Shown: positions 34,804 to 43,520 of the stretch, piece after piece
Numbering within the stretch: position 1 is the first letter of the stretch
Layout of the letters: every line of letters starts with the position of its first letter
Position numbers and translations under genes: made by a program
Notes under the pieces: generated by a model
The model's input: the letters and a program-made list of their open reading frames with translations, nothing else
Database searches by the model: none
Told to the model about the DNA's origin: nothing
From: Pirellulaceae bacterium
Lineage (GTDB): Bacteria; Planctomycetota; Planctomycetia; Pirellulales; Pirellulaceae
Direction of reading: 5' to 3'
DNA: 64,000 nucleotides
Assembly (NCBI GenBank): GCA_016784735.1
Contig: JADHUC010000003.1
Span: forward strand, 50,557 to 114,556

Positions 34804-35889
34804 TTAGCGGCCCGGCCGGGGATTTTTCCACACCGCCGTGTTGATGGCGAAGTACTTATTGACGAACGGCGGCTTTTTGCGGCTTGCGTACCACATCCGC
34901 AGAGAACCGTCCGGCAGCCGCATGATCGACTGGCTGGTGACGTAATGCGATTCCCATGCTCGGTCCGGATCGGGCCGGAACACTGGGTTGTTCGGGTGCT
35001 TGTACCATTTTAGTCCGTCAATACTCGCCGCGAACCCCAACGCCGTGGTACTGGATCGGGCGGACCAGTAGCTGCCGTACCACATCAGGTATGTTGGAGT
35101 CCCGGCTTTAGCCGGTCCGTTTTTGCCGCCTAAAGGCGGGACTCCAGCAATCTTCAACACCGTGGGATAGAACAGACGCGTCCTTTCCCATTTCTGGTCG
35201 ACGACCACACACGGTTCAGGAGTAACGCTCCAGGATCGGCCATCCGGGCTGGAGGCGTGCCGGATGATCCACGGGTCGTTGGCGACATCAACGAACCACA
35301 TTTGATAGCAGCGCCCCGTCTTGACCACGCTGGGAGCATACGCGTTCTCCAGCAGCGCTTCTGACGGTTCGGACCACCGAATTCCATCTTCGCTTGTCGC
35401 CTCGTGCAGCGTGTGCAAGCCCGACTCGCCTGCAAACCACGTGGAAGTAAACCACATGCGCAGCTTGCCGTCCTCGCGCAGCGTCGTGCCGTCCGGCTGA
35501 CGCAACAGCGTGGGTGTCAGGACCGAGTGTTTGCCGTCGCCGAATTCGTAGACCGGCCGGTCGGAGTGCCGTACGAAGGAACGTCCATCGCTGCTGGCCG
35601 CCAGCCCAAGCCGAAATACCCGTTCGTGGACCGCGCCGGGCGAGCCACAGTACCAGAGCTTGAAAACGTCATCCTCGTAGGCGACGGCCGGGGCAAAGAT
35701 GTGGGTGTCATCGAACGAGCCCGCCTCGCCCAGCGAAACAATGGGCCCATCCGTATCGCGCACCCATGATTGAGGCGTCTCTAGCCACGGTTGCACTGCC
35801 GGTGGCGGCGTCTCTGCTCCCTGGAGCGGCAGCGCCGCAACGGCGGCCAGCCAAGATAAACTAAGTACGCTTGGTGAAATGCGCCTCAT
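34804..35889 (-). CDS. secreted five-bladed-propeller glycosidase-like protein
   Basis: A 361-aa protein; ATG 35889 has GAGGAG about seven bases before. Signal peptide: SLSWLAAVAALPLQGAE. Repeats of VFKLWYCGSPG, LRMWFTSTWFAG, CYQMWFVDVAND, YLMWYGSYWSA and LRMWYASRKKPP with SSDGRSF, SEDGIRWSE, SPDGRSWS and SIDGLKWYKHPNNPV between them give the pattern of GH32/GH43/GH130-like five-bladed propellers. Catalytic acids were not assigned. A palindromic repeat adds about 19 residues (GVPPLGGKNGPAKAG) between two blades. Converges with the 28463 gene, 17 bases apart. Confidence 0.78.
   Translation of the reverse strand: MRRISPSVLSLSWLAAVAALPLQGAETPPPAVQPWLETPQSWVRDTDGPIVSLGEAGSFDDTHIFAPAVAYEDDVFKLWYCGSPGAVHERVFRLGLAASSDGRSFVRHSDRPVYEFGDGKHSVLTPTLLRQPDGTTLREDGKLRMWFTSTWFAGESGLHTLHEATSEDGIRWSEPSEALLENAYAPSVVKTGRCYQMWFVDVANDPWIIRHASSPDGRSWSVTPEPCVVVDQKWERTRLFYPTVLKIAGVPPLGGKNGPAKAGTPTYLMWYGSYWSARSSTTALGFAASIDGLKWYKHPNNPVFRPDPDRAWESHYVTSQSIMRLPDGSLRMWYASRKKPPFVNKYFAINTAVWKNPRPGR
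35093..35148. repeat. in-frame palindromic element inside the 34804 gene
   Basis: Arms 35093-35115 and 35126-35148 pair at 20 of 23 positions (GTTGGAGTCCCGGC... against GCGGGACTCCAGC). The minus-strand frame reads PPLGGKNGPAKAGTP. The arms resemble those of the intergenic element at 22619-22672, suggesting one family. Confidence 0.8.
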
Positions 35890-36237
35890 GATCCATCTCC
35901 TCGATAACTTGGCCCGGCGCCGCCTCGGGCTTCCTCCCACACGTCGCCATTGTCCAGCGTGTGCCACTGCTTTGAACTGGTTCGGCTTTCCAAGCACTTG
36001 GATGCACCACAGTTCAAAGCAGTGCTGCCGATGCAGTATCCATCTCAAGTGGGCACCGTGCCGGTAGAGCGACGCTGTACGGCACTGCTTTCGATTGTGG
36101 TGGGCACTGATAAATGGACAGCGTCTACCAATCGAAAGCAGTGGCACACACTCGCCGGCTTCCTAATTCCTCCAGCCCTGCGAATTCCTAATTCGTGTCC
36201 CGACAATGGGCAGTCCGGCGAAGCCATGATGCAACGC
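35890..36237. other. intergenic region with two twin hairpin repeats
   Basis: No gene is supported. Hairpin one: CACTGCTTTGAACTG at 35965-35979 and its exact complement at 36010-36024. Hairpin two: CACTGCTTTCGATTG at 36083-36097 and its exact complement at 36129-36143. The two share the outer nine bases CACTGCTTT and are 58 bases apart, so they are two copies of one element family. Confidence 0.8.
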
Positions 36238-38214
36238 TCAGTGTTTCGGCACAAGCAGGTGTGCGGGGCAGGAGGCAAAGATATTCGGAATGTCGATCAG
36301 CTCGAAGCCGTGATCTTCGACGATGTCGGTCGTCTCGAGCCAGCAGACCCTGCCCGCAAGACTGGCAGCGCCGATTTCATGTTCGACAGATCTGCTGACG
36401 TGCTTTTCTTCCAGGAGCACTCGGCCTTTCGGACTGAAGAGACGGAAGGTTGCTTTCTCGTTACCGCTACCTTTCAGCTTCAGACGAAAGGAACCTATCC
36501 CTCGCGGCACGTAGAAGAAGTAGCGAAACCGCTGTGTCTTGCCCCAACAGCCATGGATTGGGCCCGGCGAATAGAGAACCGCCTCCGTCGTTCCGGCTTC
36601 AACGCGAAAGGCGTTGTTGTGGGAAGTCACAGCCAGGACGTAGGCCCCCGGCTGATTGGCCTTCACCAGGATCTGCCGAGACTGGTTGAGCGGCACATCG
36701 TCGAATCGGATTTCCGACGAGTCTGGGAAGAAACAACGGACTGCTGTCGAAGATACGTAGTGGCCGAGCCGCACGTTGCGGATCGTGAACGACAACTCGT
36801 CACCAGGCTCGGCCTGGAAGACGAAGGTGTGCAGCCCGCGCAATTGCATTGGCGTCGGTTCGGGTGGGCTAGTTGGCAGAGCGGCCTTTGGTACGCCCAC
36901 CCATGACCGCGCGTCCAGAAGCGTCTCGTGCAAGTGCAATGGTGTACCGGCTGGGAGCGGGCCGGGCCGCAGACGCGATTCGTAGTTGCCTGATGAGTCG
37001 AGGAACCTGTCCAGTTCCGCGTTCGTCGTGGCGAGCATGGACATGACCGATCCTCGGCGTTCTCGATCGTCGAACGCGCGGCTCAAGGCCCAGAACCAGT
37101 AGCCCTGCGTGCGGATGCTGCGGTGATACAGATTGCCCTTGAAGACTTCCAACAGATCGTCGTCCGCCCGTGAGCTAAGCGACAAACCTGGGACAAAGAG
37201 GATGGGCACATTCGCTTTGCTGCGTACGTAGTCCTGATATGCCAGGAAGTCTTCACCGTACCCGCCGGGATAAGTCGACTCGGGCCCAACCCAGCACGGT
37301 GTTTGGGGTGTCGAGAATCCTGCTGCCGCGGCACGAAACCACAAACTGTCCCGCCAGAGAAAGAAACCGAAAACGGCATGAGGATGGATCGCCTGGATGC
37401 GTTCCCGCGTTCTTCGAGCAAGAGCCCGGATACGTTCGAACTGCAAGGCAGTCAGTTCGTCGGTCAGTCCCTGTTGATCAATCCATTCCCTTCGTTCTTC
37501 GACGGACAGCGGCCCGAAGTCGAAGTCCAGTTTCATCGCCTTGACGAACTCGCCCAACGCATAATCCCCGAAGTCCAGTCCCGGCGGAGTCGCGCCACGC
37601 AGTGCGTACATCTCCGGATCAATCAGGAAACCGTCGATCTGGAATTCGTCCCCCTGCACCATGTTCGCAACGCGCAGGAATCGGTTCTCGACGACGCGGG
37701 TCCAGTAGATATCGTCTGTCGGTGCGAACATCGTACCGTTGTTGTGTCGACGGGGATTGCCCAGGATGCCGTCCTGGTAGTTACCTTGCGATCCGGCGAG
37801 ATCGAGCATGTAGAACCAGTGCAGGCCGAGCTTTTTCGCAAGTCGAGATGACGGTTCGATCAGCTCATAGCTGCGAAGGGCGTCGGGCGTGCGCGCGCCC
37901 GGCTGGAGCTTCTGCGCCAGTTCGACATCGCCGCCCGGATCATTGGCGATCTCCAGCCTGCTGATGATAGCGTTCATCCCGCATTTCTTGGCAAGCGGGA
38001 AGAACTCCAACGGCGCGTTGTAGTTGTATCCTCCGCGAAACTTCTCCGTGCAGATCCATCTCAGTTTCGGGTGCAGGTCTTTTACGACGTCTTCCCCAAA
38101 GTCGTGTTGCCTTTCCTGGGCCGGCAGCTTCGCAGCCCAGAGAACAGCAACAAGACAGGCCAACCGGGTCAAATATCGTGGGCCCATCCCTTCGGGTTTG
38201 CTGCTGGTAAACAT
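36238..38214 (-). CDS. secreted TIM-barrel-like protein, unknown function
   Basis: A 658-aa protein; ATG 38214 has GAGGAGG nine bases upstream and lies 4 bases after the stop of the preceding gene. ATG 38187 is an alternative that would leave a shorter signal peptide (LACLVAVLWAAKLPAQE). Residues about 45-400 look like a barrel (WICTEKFRGGYNYNAPLEFF in part, GLHWFYMLDLAGSQGNYQDG, FQIDGFLIDPEMYALRG with an acidic pair, VFGFFLWRDSLWFRAAAAGF, VPILFVPGLSLSSRADDDLL). The C-terminal 230 residues are beta-rich (YVLAVTSHNNAFRVEAGTTE). A glycoside hydrolase role is plausible but the family is not recognised. Co-transcribed with the 38219 gene. Confidence 0.72.
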   Translation of the reverse strand: MFTSSKPEGMGPRYLTRLACLVAVLWAAKLPAQERQHDFGEDVVKDLHPKLRWICTEKFRGGYNYNAPLEFFPLAKKCGMNAIISRLEIANDPGGDVELAQKLQPGARTPDALRSYELIEPSSRLAKKLGLHWFYMLDLAGSQGNYQDGILGNPRRHNNGTMFAPTDDIYWTRVVENRFLRVANMVQGDEFQIDGFLIDPEMYALRGATPPGLDFGDYALGEFVKAMKLDFDFGPLSVEERREWIDQQGLTDELTALQFERIRALARRTRERIQAIHPHAVFGFFLWRDSLWFRAAAAGFSTPQTPCWVGPESTYPGGYGEDFLAYQDYVRSKANVPILFVPGLSLSSRADDDLLEVFKGNLYHRSIRTQGYWFWALSRAFDDRERRGSVMSMLATTNAELDRFLDSSGNYESRLRPGPLPAGTPLHLHETLLDARSWVGVPKAALPTSPPEPTPMQLRGLHTFVFQAEPGDELSFTIRNVRLGHYVSSTAVRCFFPDSSEIRFDDVPLNQSRQILVKANQPGAYVLAVTSHNNAFRVEAGTTEAVLYSPGPIHGCWGKTQRFRYFFYVPRGIGSFRLKLKGSGNEKATFRLFSPKGRVLLEEKHVSRSVEHEIGAASLAGRVCWLETTDIVEDHGFELIDIPNIFASCPAHLLVPKH

Positions 38215-38218
38215 ACCA

Positions 38219-40417
38219 TCAGTCCTCCTCGATCCAGAATGCGTACAGCTTGGCATTCGTCAGGCGAAAGCGCAGACGTACGGGTGACTTGGGAAGTGCG
38301 GTTGCGTCTTTCCACGTCAACGACTGTCGCACGCTATCCGCGTCGGCCGGCCGGCAGTTGCCGAACGTGAACGGTGGCAACGGCTTCCCCGTCTCGTCCA
38401 CGATCTCCGCGACGATGCTTCCGCCATCTGCATCGGCGTTGACAAAGACCTTGCCGGGTTCGAGTTCGAGCGGACGCGTTAGCAGCGTCCCCGGCTTGTC
38501 TCCCGCGTCGACAGACACGAAGCCATCGACCCTCAGCGTCCCCAGGCCGATGGCGCCCGTGCCGGGAGGATCGGGACGGCCCATATGGTCGCACGAGCGG
38601 CCGCTGTAGTAGAACCACAATTCGTCGCCCATGCGGATCGGCGGCATGGTCGAGGGAGCGTTGTTGCCGTAGTCCCAACTTCCCACGGCCGCACCGCATG
38701 GTACGAACGGCGTGCGCAGAGGACGCTCCCAATGCCTAGCGTTGTGGCTGACGGCGAGTTGAATATTTACTTTGTGACTGCTGTTGCTGTCGCCCGCATG
38801 ATACATCCGCCACAATCCCAAGTACGCGGTTTCGTAGTAGAAAGTCGTCATTGCGTAGACTTGGTCGCCCGGCAAATCATCCTCATCCACGGTCGCCATG
38901 AAGTACGTGTCGGACCAGTTCCGGAAGTCGTCGCTCTCCGCGTAACCGCGCACGCGCTTCCCATTGCCTAGCATCTTCACCGAGGCGATCCACTTCCGGC
39001 GCACGGGGTCCCAGTTGACGGTGGTGCTGTCGTAACATTGGCTGAGGATGATGCCGTCGTCCTTCCAATGAATTCCGTCCGCAGACAGATACCGTCTGGT
39101 GCCGTTGCGTCGTATCACGCCCTTGAAGCGGCAGTTCGGATCGGGATCGCGTGGGTCGTACAGGATGCATGTGTTGCTCATGCCGTATCCGATGACGATG
39201 TTGTTCTGCTTCGAGTCGCGATATTCGTACAGGCCAAGCTCGGGCTTCTCCCAGACGATGCCGTCCTTGGACGTGGCGTAGCAGATGAAGGATTTTTCTT
39301 GGGGCCGCTCTTGTCTTGCGGCGTTGTAGGAATTCCAGGCCAGGTACCACATTCGGAACTTCGCCGTATCCGGCTCGCGATGGACCCCGCCGTACAGCAG
39401 CACTTGCGGTCCTTCCCACGGACGGTCCGCGACGACGAGCGGATTCTGCGGGTGCTTCTTGACGGGATGAAGCGTTCGGGCAAGCCCGATCATGCTCTCG
39501 ACGACCCAGTCGTCGATGAACAGTTGCTTGGCACGGCCGACTGGTATCGGGTCAGGGGGCGCGGGAATGGTCGCACCGACATCCCGCAGACGCGGCTCGG
39601 CCGGACTAACCTTTGCCGCCTCCTTCAGCGGTCGGCCGACGCGGAACGAGTCCCAATACCCCGAGCCGGCATTCACACCACGGTCACGACCTAGCCGCGC
39701 ATGGTGAAAAGTGCCCGCCGCGTACAGGTCTGTGAACACACCGATGAACTGCTCATCATCCGGCGGGCCTGCCCACAGCGCAACCTCTTCCCCCTTGCCA
39801 CGACGGTGCAGAATGAAGCGTGTCCACTCGTTCTGCTTGAGCCCCCGGACGACCGCCTTCCGGCGGACGGACTCCCGACGTCCGTCCCGATCCGGCTTCG
39901 ATGCATCGCCTTCCACGACATCGAGCGTGCAGACGGCCGAATCCGCCGCGTTTTCGACAAGCAGCTTCAGCCCCACGTTCACGTCAGACCTGTCGCGGGC
40001 GTCCCAAATTAGCCAATCCCTCAGTTCGACATTGCCTTCTCGAACCGGGCGAAACACGAACTCGATCACCGAGTCTTCTGCGCACTCGGGTGCATCGAAT
40101 CGCCTCTGGACGGAAACTCGAACCGGCTGCTTCGCGGTTGTGTTCCGTATCGAGAGGCAGCGTTTCCCATCGAAGCCGAAGTCACTCAAGACGGCGGCCT
40201 TGCCTTCAGCTTCCGAGGTCCCCAAGATCTCGTGCAAGCCAACCGTCGCGACGCCGGCGTTCAGTGGGGCGAAGAAGCCGTCGGTGTAGTTCTCCAGATC
40301 GACATGCAGCGAACAGCCATCGGAACGATGCGGTGCGCTCGTGTGCTCGGCGAGTACGATGCCCGCACAGAGTGTGATCGCGCCGATAGGCAGCACTGGC
40401 AACAGGTGTATCTTCAT
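38219..40417 (-). CDS. secreted LamG-like plus propeller protein (glycosyl hydrolase-like)
   Basis: A 732-aa protein; ATG 40417 has GAGG five bases upstream. Signal peptide: LLPVLPIGAITLCAGIVLAE. Residues about 30-255 form a concanavalin-like beta-sandwich (SVIEFVFRPVREGNVELRDW; WTRFILHRRG). From about 270 a propeller part begins with GRAKQLFIDDWVVES and runs through RMWYLAWNSYN, YATSKDGIVWEKPELGLYEY, RRYLSADGIHWKDDG, WDPVRRKWIASVKML and IRMGDELWFYYSGRSCDH. The last 110 residues are a beta-sandwich (GTLRVDGFVSVDAGDKPGTL). It is a clear paralogue of the Tat protein at 54076. These proteins are widespread in planctomycetes; substrate unknown. Confidence 0.8.
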   Translation of the reverse strand: MKIHLLPVLPIGAITLCAGIVLAEHTSAPHRSDGCSLHVDLENYTDGFFAPLNAGVATVGLHEILGTSEAEGKAAVLSDFGFDGKRCLSIRNTTAKQPVRVSVQRRFDAPECAEDSVIEFVFRPVREGNVELRDWLIWDARDRSDVNVGLKLLVENAADSAVCTLDVVEGDASKPDRDGRRESVRRKAVVRGLKQNEWTRFILHRRGKGEEVALWAGPPDDEQFIGVFTDLYAAGTFHHARLGRDRGVNAGSGYWDSFRVGRPLKEAAKVSPAEPRLRDVGATIPAPPDPIPVGRAKQLFIDDWVVESMIGLARTLHPVKKHPQNPLVVADRPWEGPQVLLYGGVHREPDTAKFRMWYLAWNSYNAARQERPQEKSFICYATSKDGIVWEKPELGLYEYRDSKQNNIVIGYGMSNTCILYDPRDPDPNCRFKGVIRRNGTRRYLSADGIHWKDDGIILSQCYDSTTVNWDPVRRKWIASVKMLGNGKRVRGYAESDDFRNWSDTYFMATVDEDDLPGDQVYAMTTFYYETAYLGLWRMYHAGDSNSSHKVNIQLAVSHNARHWERPLRTPFVPCGAAVGSWDYGNNAPSTMPPIRMGDELWFYYSGRSCDHMGRPDPPGTGAIGLGTLRVDGFVSVDAGDKPGTLLTRPLELEPGKVFVNADADGGSIVAEIVDETGKPLPPFTFGNCRPADADSVRQSLTWKDATALPKSPVRLRFRLTNAKLYAFWIEED

Positions 40418-40577
40418 AGCTACCTCACTCAGCGTTGGAGTCTCAACTTGCACGCGGGTGCCGCGTATATGATAACATCCTTCGCGGTCCGCGTGTTCCT
40501 GCGGGAGCATCTCGGTCTGGGAACCGGACCCCGTCAAACGCAGTGGCGGTTCCGAATTGCGCGAGGAGAATACGAGC

Positions 40578-42206
40578 ATGATGAAGAACACGCAAATGAA
40601 GACTTCGTTCATCGCGACTTTGATGCTGAGTTTGCCAGGAACTCTTCTGATCGCTCAAGAACCATGGGTGATCGAATCGCCCGCGGATTGGAACGAGGCA
40701 CAAGCTTCAGCAAATGGAATCACAATCGAAGACGACACGGTCGTTCTGGACCGTGCCGTCGAGGGCCAGTGGATGAGCAAATGGCATTCGTGGCAAGGCA
40801 TGGTTGATTCGGCCGAGGTCGTGGTGGATGCGGAAATCGACCTGTTCGACAACAAGACGATCGAGATCCTGGTGGACGGCTCCGACACGCCGTTCACCAA
40901 TGCCGTCGGGACACATCACGATTGGTATGGCCGCTGTATGATCGCCATCCTCGACAAGAACCGCTGGGTCATGGCGTTGCGCTCGGGCATAAACCACATC
41001 GAGTGGGCCGGGCGCGATGCGATTCACATCATCACGTCGAAGGATGAAGGTAGGACTTGGGGCAAACTGGACCGGTGGTTCGACGGCACACCCATCGACG
41101 GGATGCCCTTCGAAGATGGAGCCACTCACAGCGAACCCGGCCTCTACCGGATGCCCAACGGCGATCTCGTCCTACAGTTTTGGCGCACGAATTACAGTAC
41201 CGGAACACGACAAATTCGTTCGACGGATGACGGAAAAACGTGGACGCCGGACATCGACCGGATCAGCGTCGTGGGCGTGACCGGCGCGGACGACGATCGA
41301 GTGATCGGGACGGAAGACTGGTTCATCGATCCCGAAAATCCGAACGACGTTTACATGGCCTTTCAGTATTTCCATTACAACTCGCAGTCCGGCACGCTGC
41401 TGGCGCGGACTCGTGACAACGGCAAGAGCTACAAGTTTCTGAGCTGGATTGGCCCCTTGGCCAATGACCGGAATCCGGACAGCGGGGCCACCTTCGAGCC
41501 GGCAATCGAGTACGTGGGGAATCGCACGATTGTGGCCGTCCTGCGTCACGCCTCCGGAAACCGCCACACCTTTCAGTCGATCAGCACCGACATGGGGCGG
41601 TCGTTTTCGAAACCCGTCGATATCTCGGACCTGGTCAATGGTGGAGTTAAGAACGGGCTTTGGCAACGCGTGCGGCTGTACAAAGACAGCAACCCGATCT
41701 TCCAGCACGGCAATCGGCTGGAGGATTACGCCACCGGTAAGGGCAGACTGTGGGGCTTCGGTCTGCACAGCAATGGAGGCGGCTATACGCGCAAACCCGT
41801 TGTCTATTGGTCGGATGACGATGGCAAGACATGGCAAGGGCCGCAACTGCTCCATGGTACGATGCACCCCGGCACAGATACGGGTTACGGAGACCTGAAA
41901 CGCCGTGTAGACGGCACGTTCGTGGCCGCCACCTACTACGCCAATCGAAATTCGACGGTGGCGGATTTGGAGCAATATACGTTCGGCGGCGAGAGGGCGT
42001 GCTTGATGATCGAGGCAGATCGTAACGGGGACGGATCGCCGGATGCCAAATCGGGCTGGCGTGAGATCTACAACGGCCGAACCGTCTTCGTGCAGTCTTC
42101 TTTGTCAGCTCCACGTTGGCGGTTTCGGTTGCAACTCCAATCAAGCGACTCGGCCGATTCCCCGAAGATTCGCCGGCTCAAGATCACTCCGCGGAAGAGT
42201 TCTTGA
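40578..42206 (+). CDS. secreted sialidase-like BNR-repeat protein
   Basis: A 542-aa protein; GAGGAG lies nine bases before ATG 40578 and a second ATG follows at once. Signal peptide: IATLMLSLPGTLLIAQ. Asp-box-like motifs: TSKDEGRTWGK, STDDGKTWTP, TRDNGKSYKF, STDMGRSFSKP and SDDDGKTWQGP. This indicates a sialidase-type six-bladed propeller with an extra N-terminal strand region (ADWNEAQASANGITIEDD). The sialidase arginine triad was not mapped. Divergent from the 38219 gene (160-base shared upstream region). The short C-terminal beta segment (APRWRFRLQLQSSDSADSPK) may pack on the propeller. Confidence 0.8.
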   Translation: MMKNTQMKTSFIATLMLSLPGTLLIAQEPWVIESPADWNEAQASANGITIEDDTVVLDRAVEGQWMSKWHSWQGMVDSAEVVVDAEIDLFDNKTIEILVDGSDTPFTNAVGTHHDWYGRCMIAILDKNRWVMALRSGINHIEWAGRDAIHIITSKDEGRTWGKLDRWFDGTPIDGMPFEDGATHSEPGLYRMPNGDLVLQFWRTNYSTGTRQIRSTDDGKTWTPDIDRISVVGVTGADDDRVIGTEDWFIDPENPNDVYMAFQYFHYNSQSGTLLARTRDNGKSYKFLSWIGPLANDRNPDSGATFEPAIEYVGNRTIVAVLRHASGNRHTFQSISTDMGRSFSKPVDISDLVNGGVKNGLWQRVRLYKDSNPIFQHGNRLEDYATGKGRLWGFGLHSNGGGYTRKPVVYWSDDDGKTWQGPQLLHGTMHPGTDTGYGDLKRRVDGTFVAATYYANRNSTVADLEQYTFGGERACLMIEADRNGDGSPDAKSGWREIYNGRTVFVQSSLSAPRWRFRLQLQSSDSADSPKIRRLKITPRKSS

Positions 42207-42341
42207 ATACCTGCTTCCGCGGGGATATCGCTGGCAATCCTCGCAGCCGTTGCTAGACTCGTACTTGTGCCGTTCGAGTTGGTCGCCCGGCATGGGCCGG
42301 TGCTTGAACGTCTATTGCCCAAACGATAAAGGGGAACAACC

Positions 42342-43469
42342 TTGCCATCCAATCTCCCATCGAAGCCGTTGATCGTGCTGATGCTCATCGCGATTGCGAG
42401 CGCCGTACCGGTTCTGGCCGAACCGGCGGGTGACACGCCGTGGGCGCGCGTGACCGAGGACGACAGGGCCATCAAGATCGAGACCGACAAACTCGAAGCA
42501 GTCATCCCCAAGAAGGACCCCAAACACTGGATGACCGGCATCGAAAAGGGGTCGTTTCTCGACAAAGCCACCGGCTTCCGCGAGGTCGGCGACGGGCTGA
42601 TGGTCGTGGATTGGCTGATGGAAGCGGGCAGCGACGAGGCCTATGGCGATCAGCTTCACGCCCCAGACGGGCACGGCGTCGGCCGTTATCTCTGGCACAC
42701 GAACGAAACCGAGCCGGCAAGGAAAGCCTACGCCGTCAACGCCCACGGCACCAGCCATCGCAAGCGCGCGATCGAGGGCCCTCAACTCTGCCACAGGATG
42801 AAGCCAGTACAACCTCAGATCACTCGTGGCGAAGACTTCATCGCGGTCAAGACAACCTACAACTACGAGTACGCCGTTCCCGGCCGCAACGCCGGATCGC
42901 TCTGGACGCAACTGATCGTGTTTCCCAAGGGAATGCGGTACTTCTTCTTGATGGACAGGATTGACAGCGTCAACGATTCGGACGAGATGTTCCTCCGCAA
43001 CGACACGCCGGGCTGCGTGCGCCACGAACGCGGCGACACGTTCAGTGAGATGTACGTCAGCTACCTCGGCGGTCCCAAGGGCCAACGCATCCCATCCAGC
43101 GAGTTCTTTACCCCCTTCCCGCCCGATGCGAAGTTTGGCTATCGACGCGATACGCACAAGGCACCGAAGCATTTCATTCGCGCTTACCATCTACGCGATA
43201 AGAAGACCGGCAAAGACGGCCCCTGGCTCGCGGGCTTGACGCTCGAACCTACGATCGTCTACGAAGCATGGTGCAGCCAGCGGTTCGGGGGGATCATCGT
43301 CATGATCGAGGAAGTCTACGGCAAACCGATCAAGGCCGGCGAATCGTTCAGCGCTGCCCACATCGTCGGCTACTTCGAGACGATCGACGAAATGCACGCC
43401 GTGTACGAGAAACACAAGGGCCACACCGCCCTGAGCGTCGACGGCTCCGGATGGCGCCTGGTAGAATGA
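42342..43469 (+). CDS. secreted protein of unknown function
   Basis: A 375-aa protein with a TTG start; GGGG seven bases upstream supports it and no ATG would keep the signal peptide (LIVLMLIAIASAVPVLAE). The mature protein is beta-rich (DDRAIKIETDKLEAVIPKKD; EDFIAVKTTYNYEYAVPGR; GMRYFFLMDRIDSVNDSDEM). It has no motif I recognise as catalytic. It lies 135 bases after the sialidase-like gene, on the same strand, and may belong to the same process. Confidence 0.68.
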   Translation: MPSNLPSKPLIVLMLIAIASAVPVLAEPAGDTPWARVTEDDRAIKIETDKLEAVIPKKDPKHWMTGIEKGSFLDKATGFREVGDGLMVVDWLMEAGSDEAYGDQLHAPDGHGVGRYLWHTNETEPARKAYAVNAHGTSHRKRAIEGPQLCHRMKPVQPQITRGEDFIAVKTTYNYEYAVPGRNAGSLWTQLIVFPKGMRYFFLMDRIDSVNDSDEMFLRNDTPGCVRHERGDTFSEMYVSYLGGPKGQRIPSSEFFTPFPPDAKFGYRRDTHKAPKHFIRAYHLRDKKTGKDGPWLAGLTLEPTIVYEAWCSQRFGGIIVMIEEVYGKPIKAGESFSAAHIVGYFETIDEMHAVYEKHKGHTALSVDGSGWRLVE

Positions 43470-43498
43470 ACGACACGAAAGGCCTTTGGCCAGACAAA

Positions 43499-43514
43499 GA
43501 CTCCCGACCCCTTT
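43499..43514. repeat. GACTCCCGACCCCTTT word shared with 57943-57958
   Basis: These 16 bases in the 51-base gap between convergent genes are the exact reverse complement of 57943-57958. Sequences of this type (AAAGGGGTCGGGAGTC) are a frequent intergenic remnant in planctomycetes, as far as I recall; a link with REP-type elements is inference. Confidence 0.6.
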
Positions 43515-43520
43515 CTTTGG

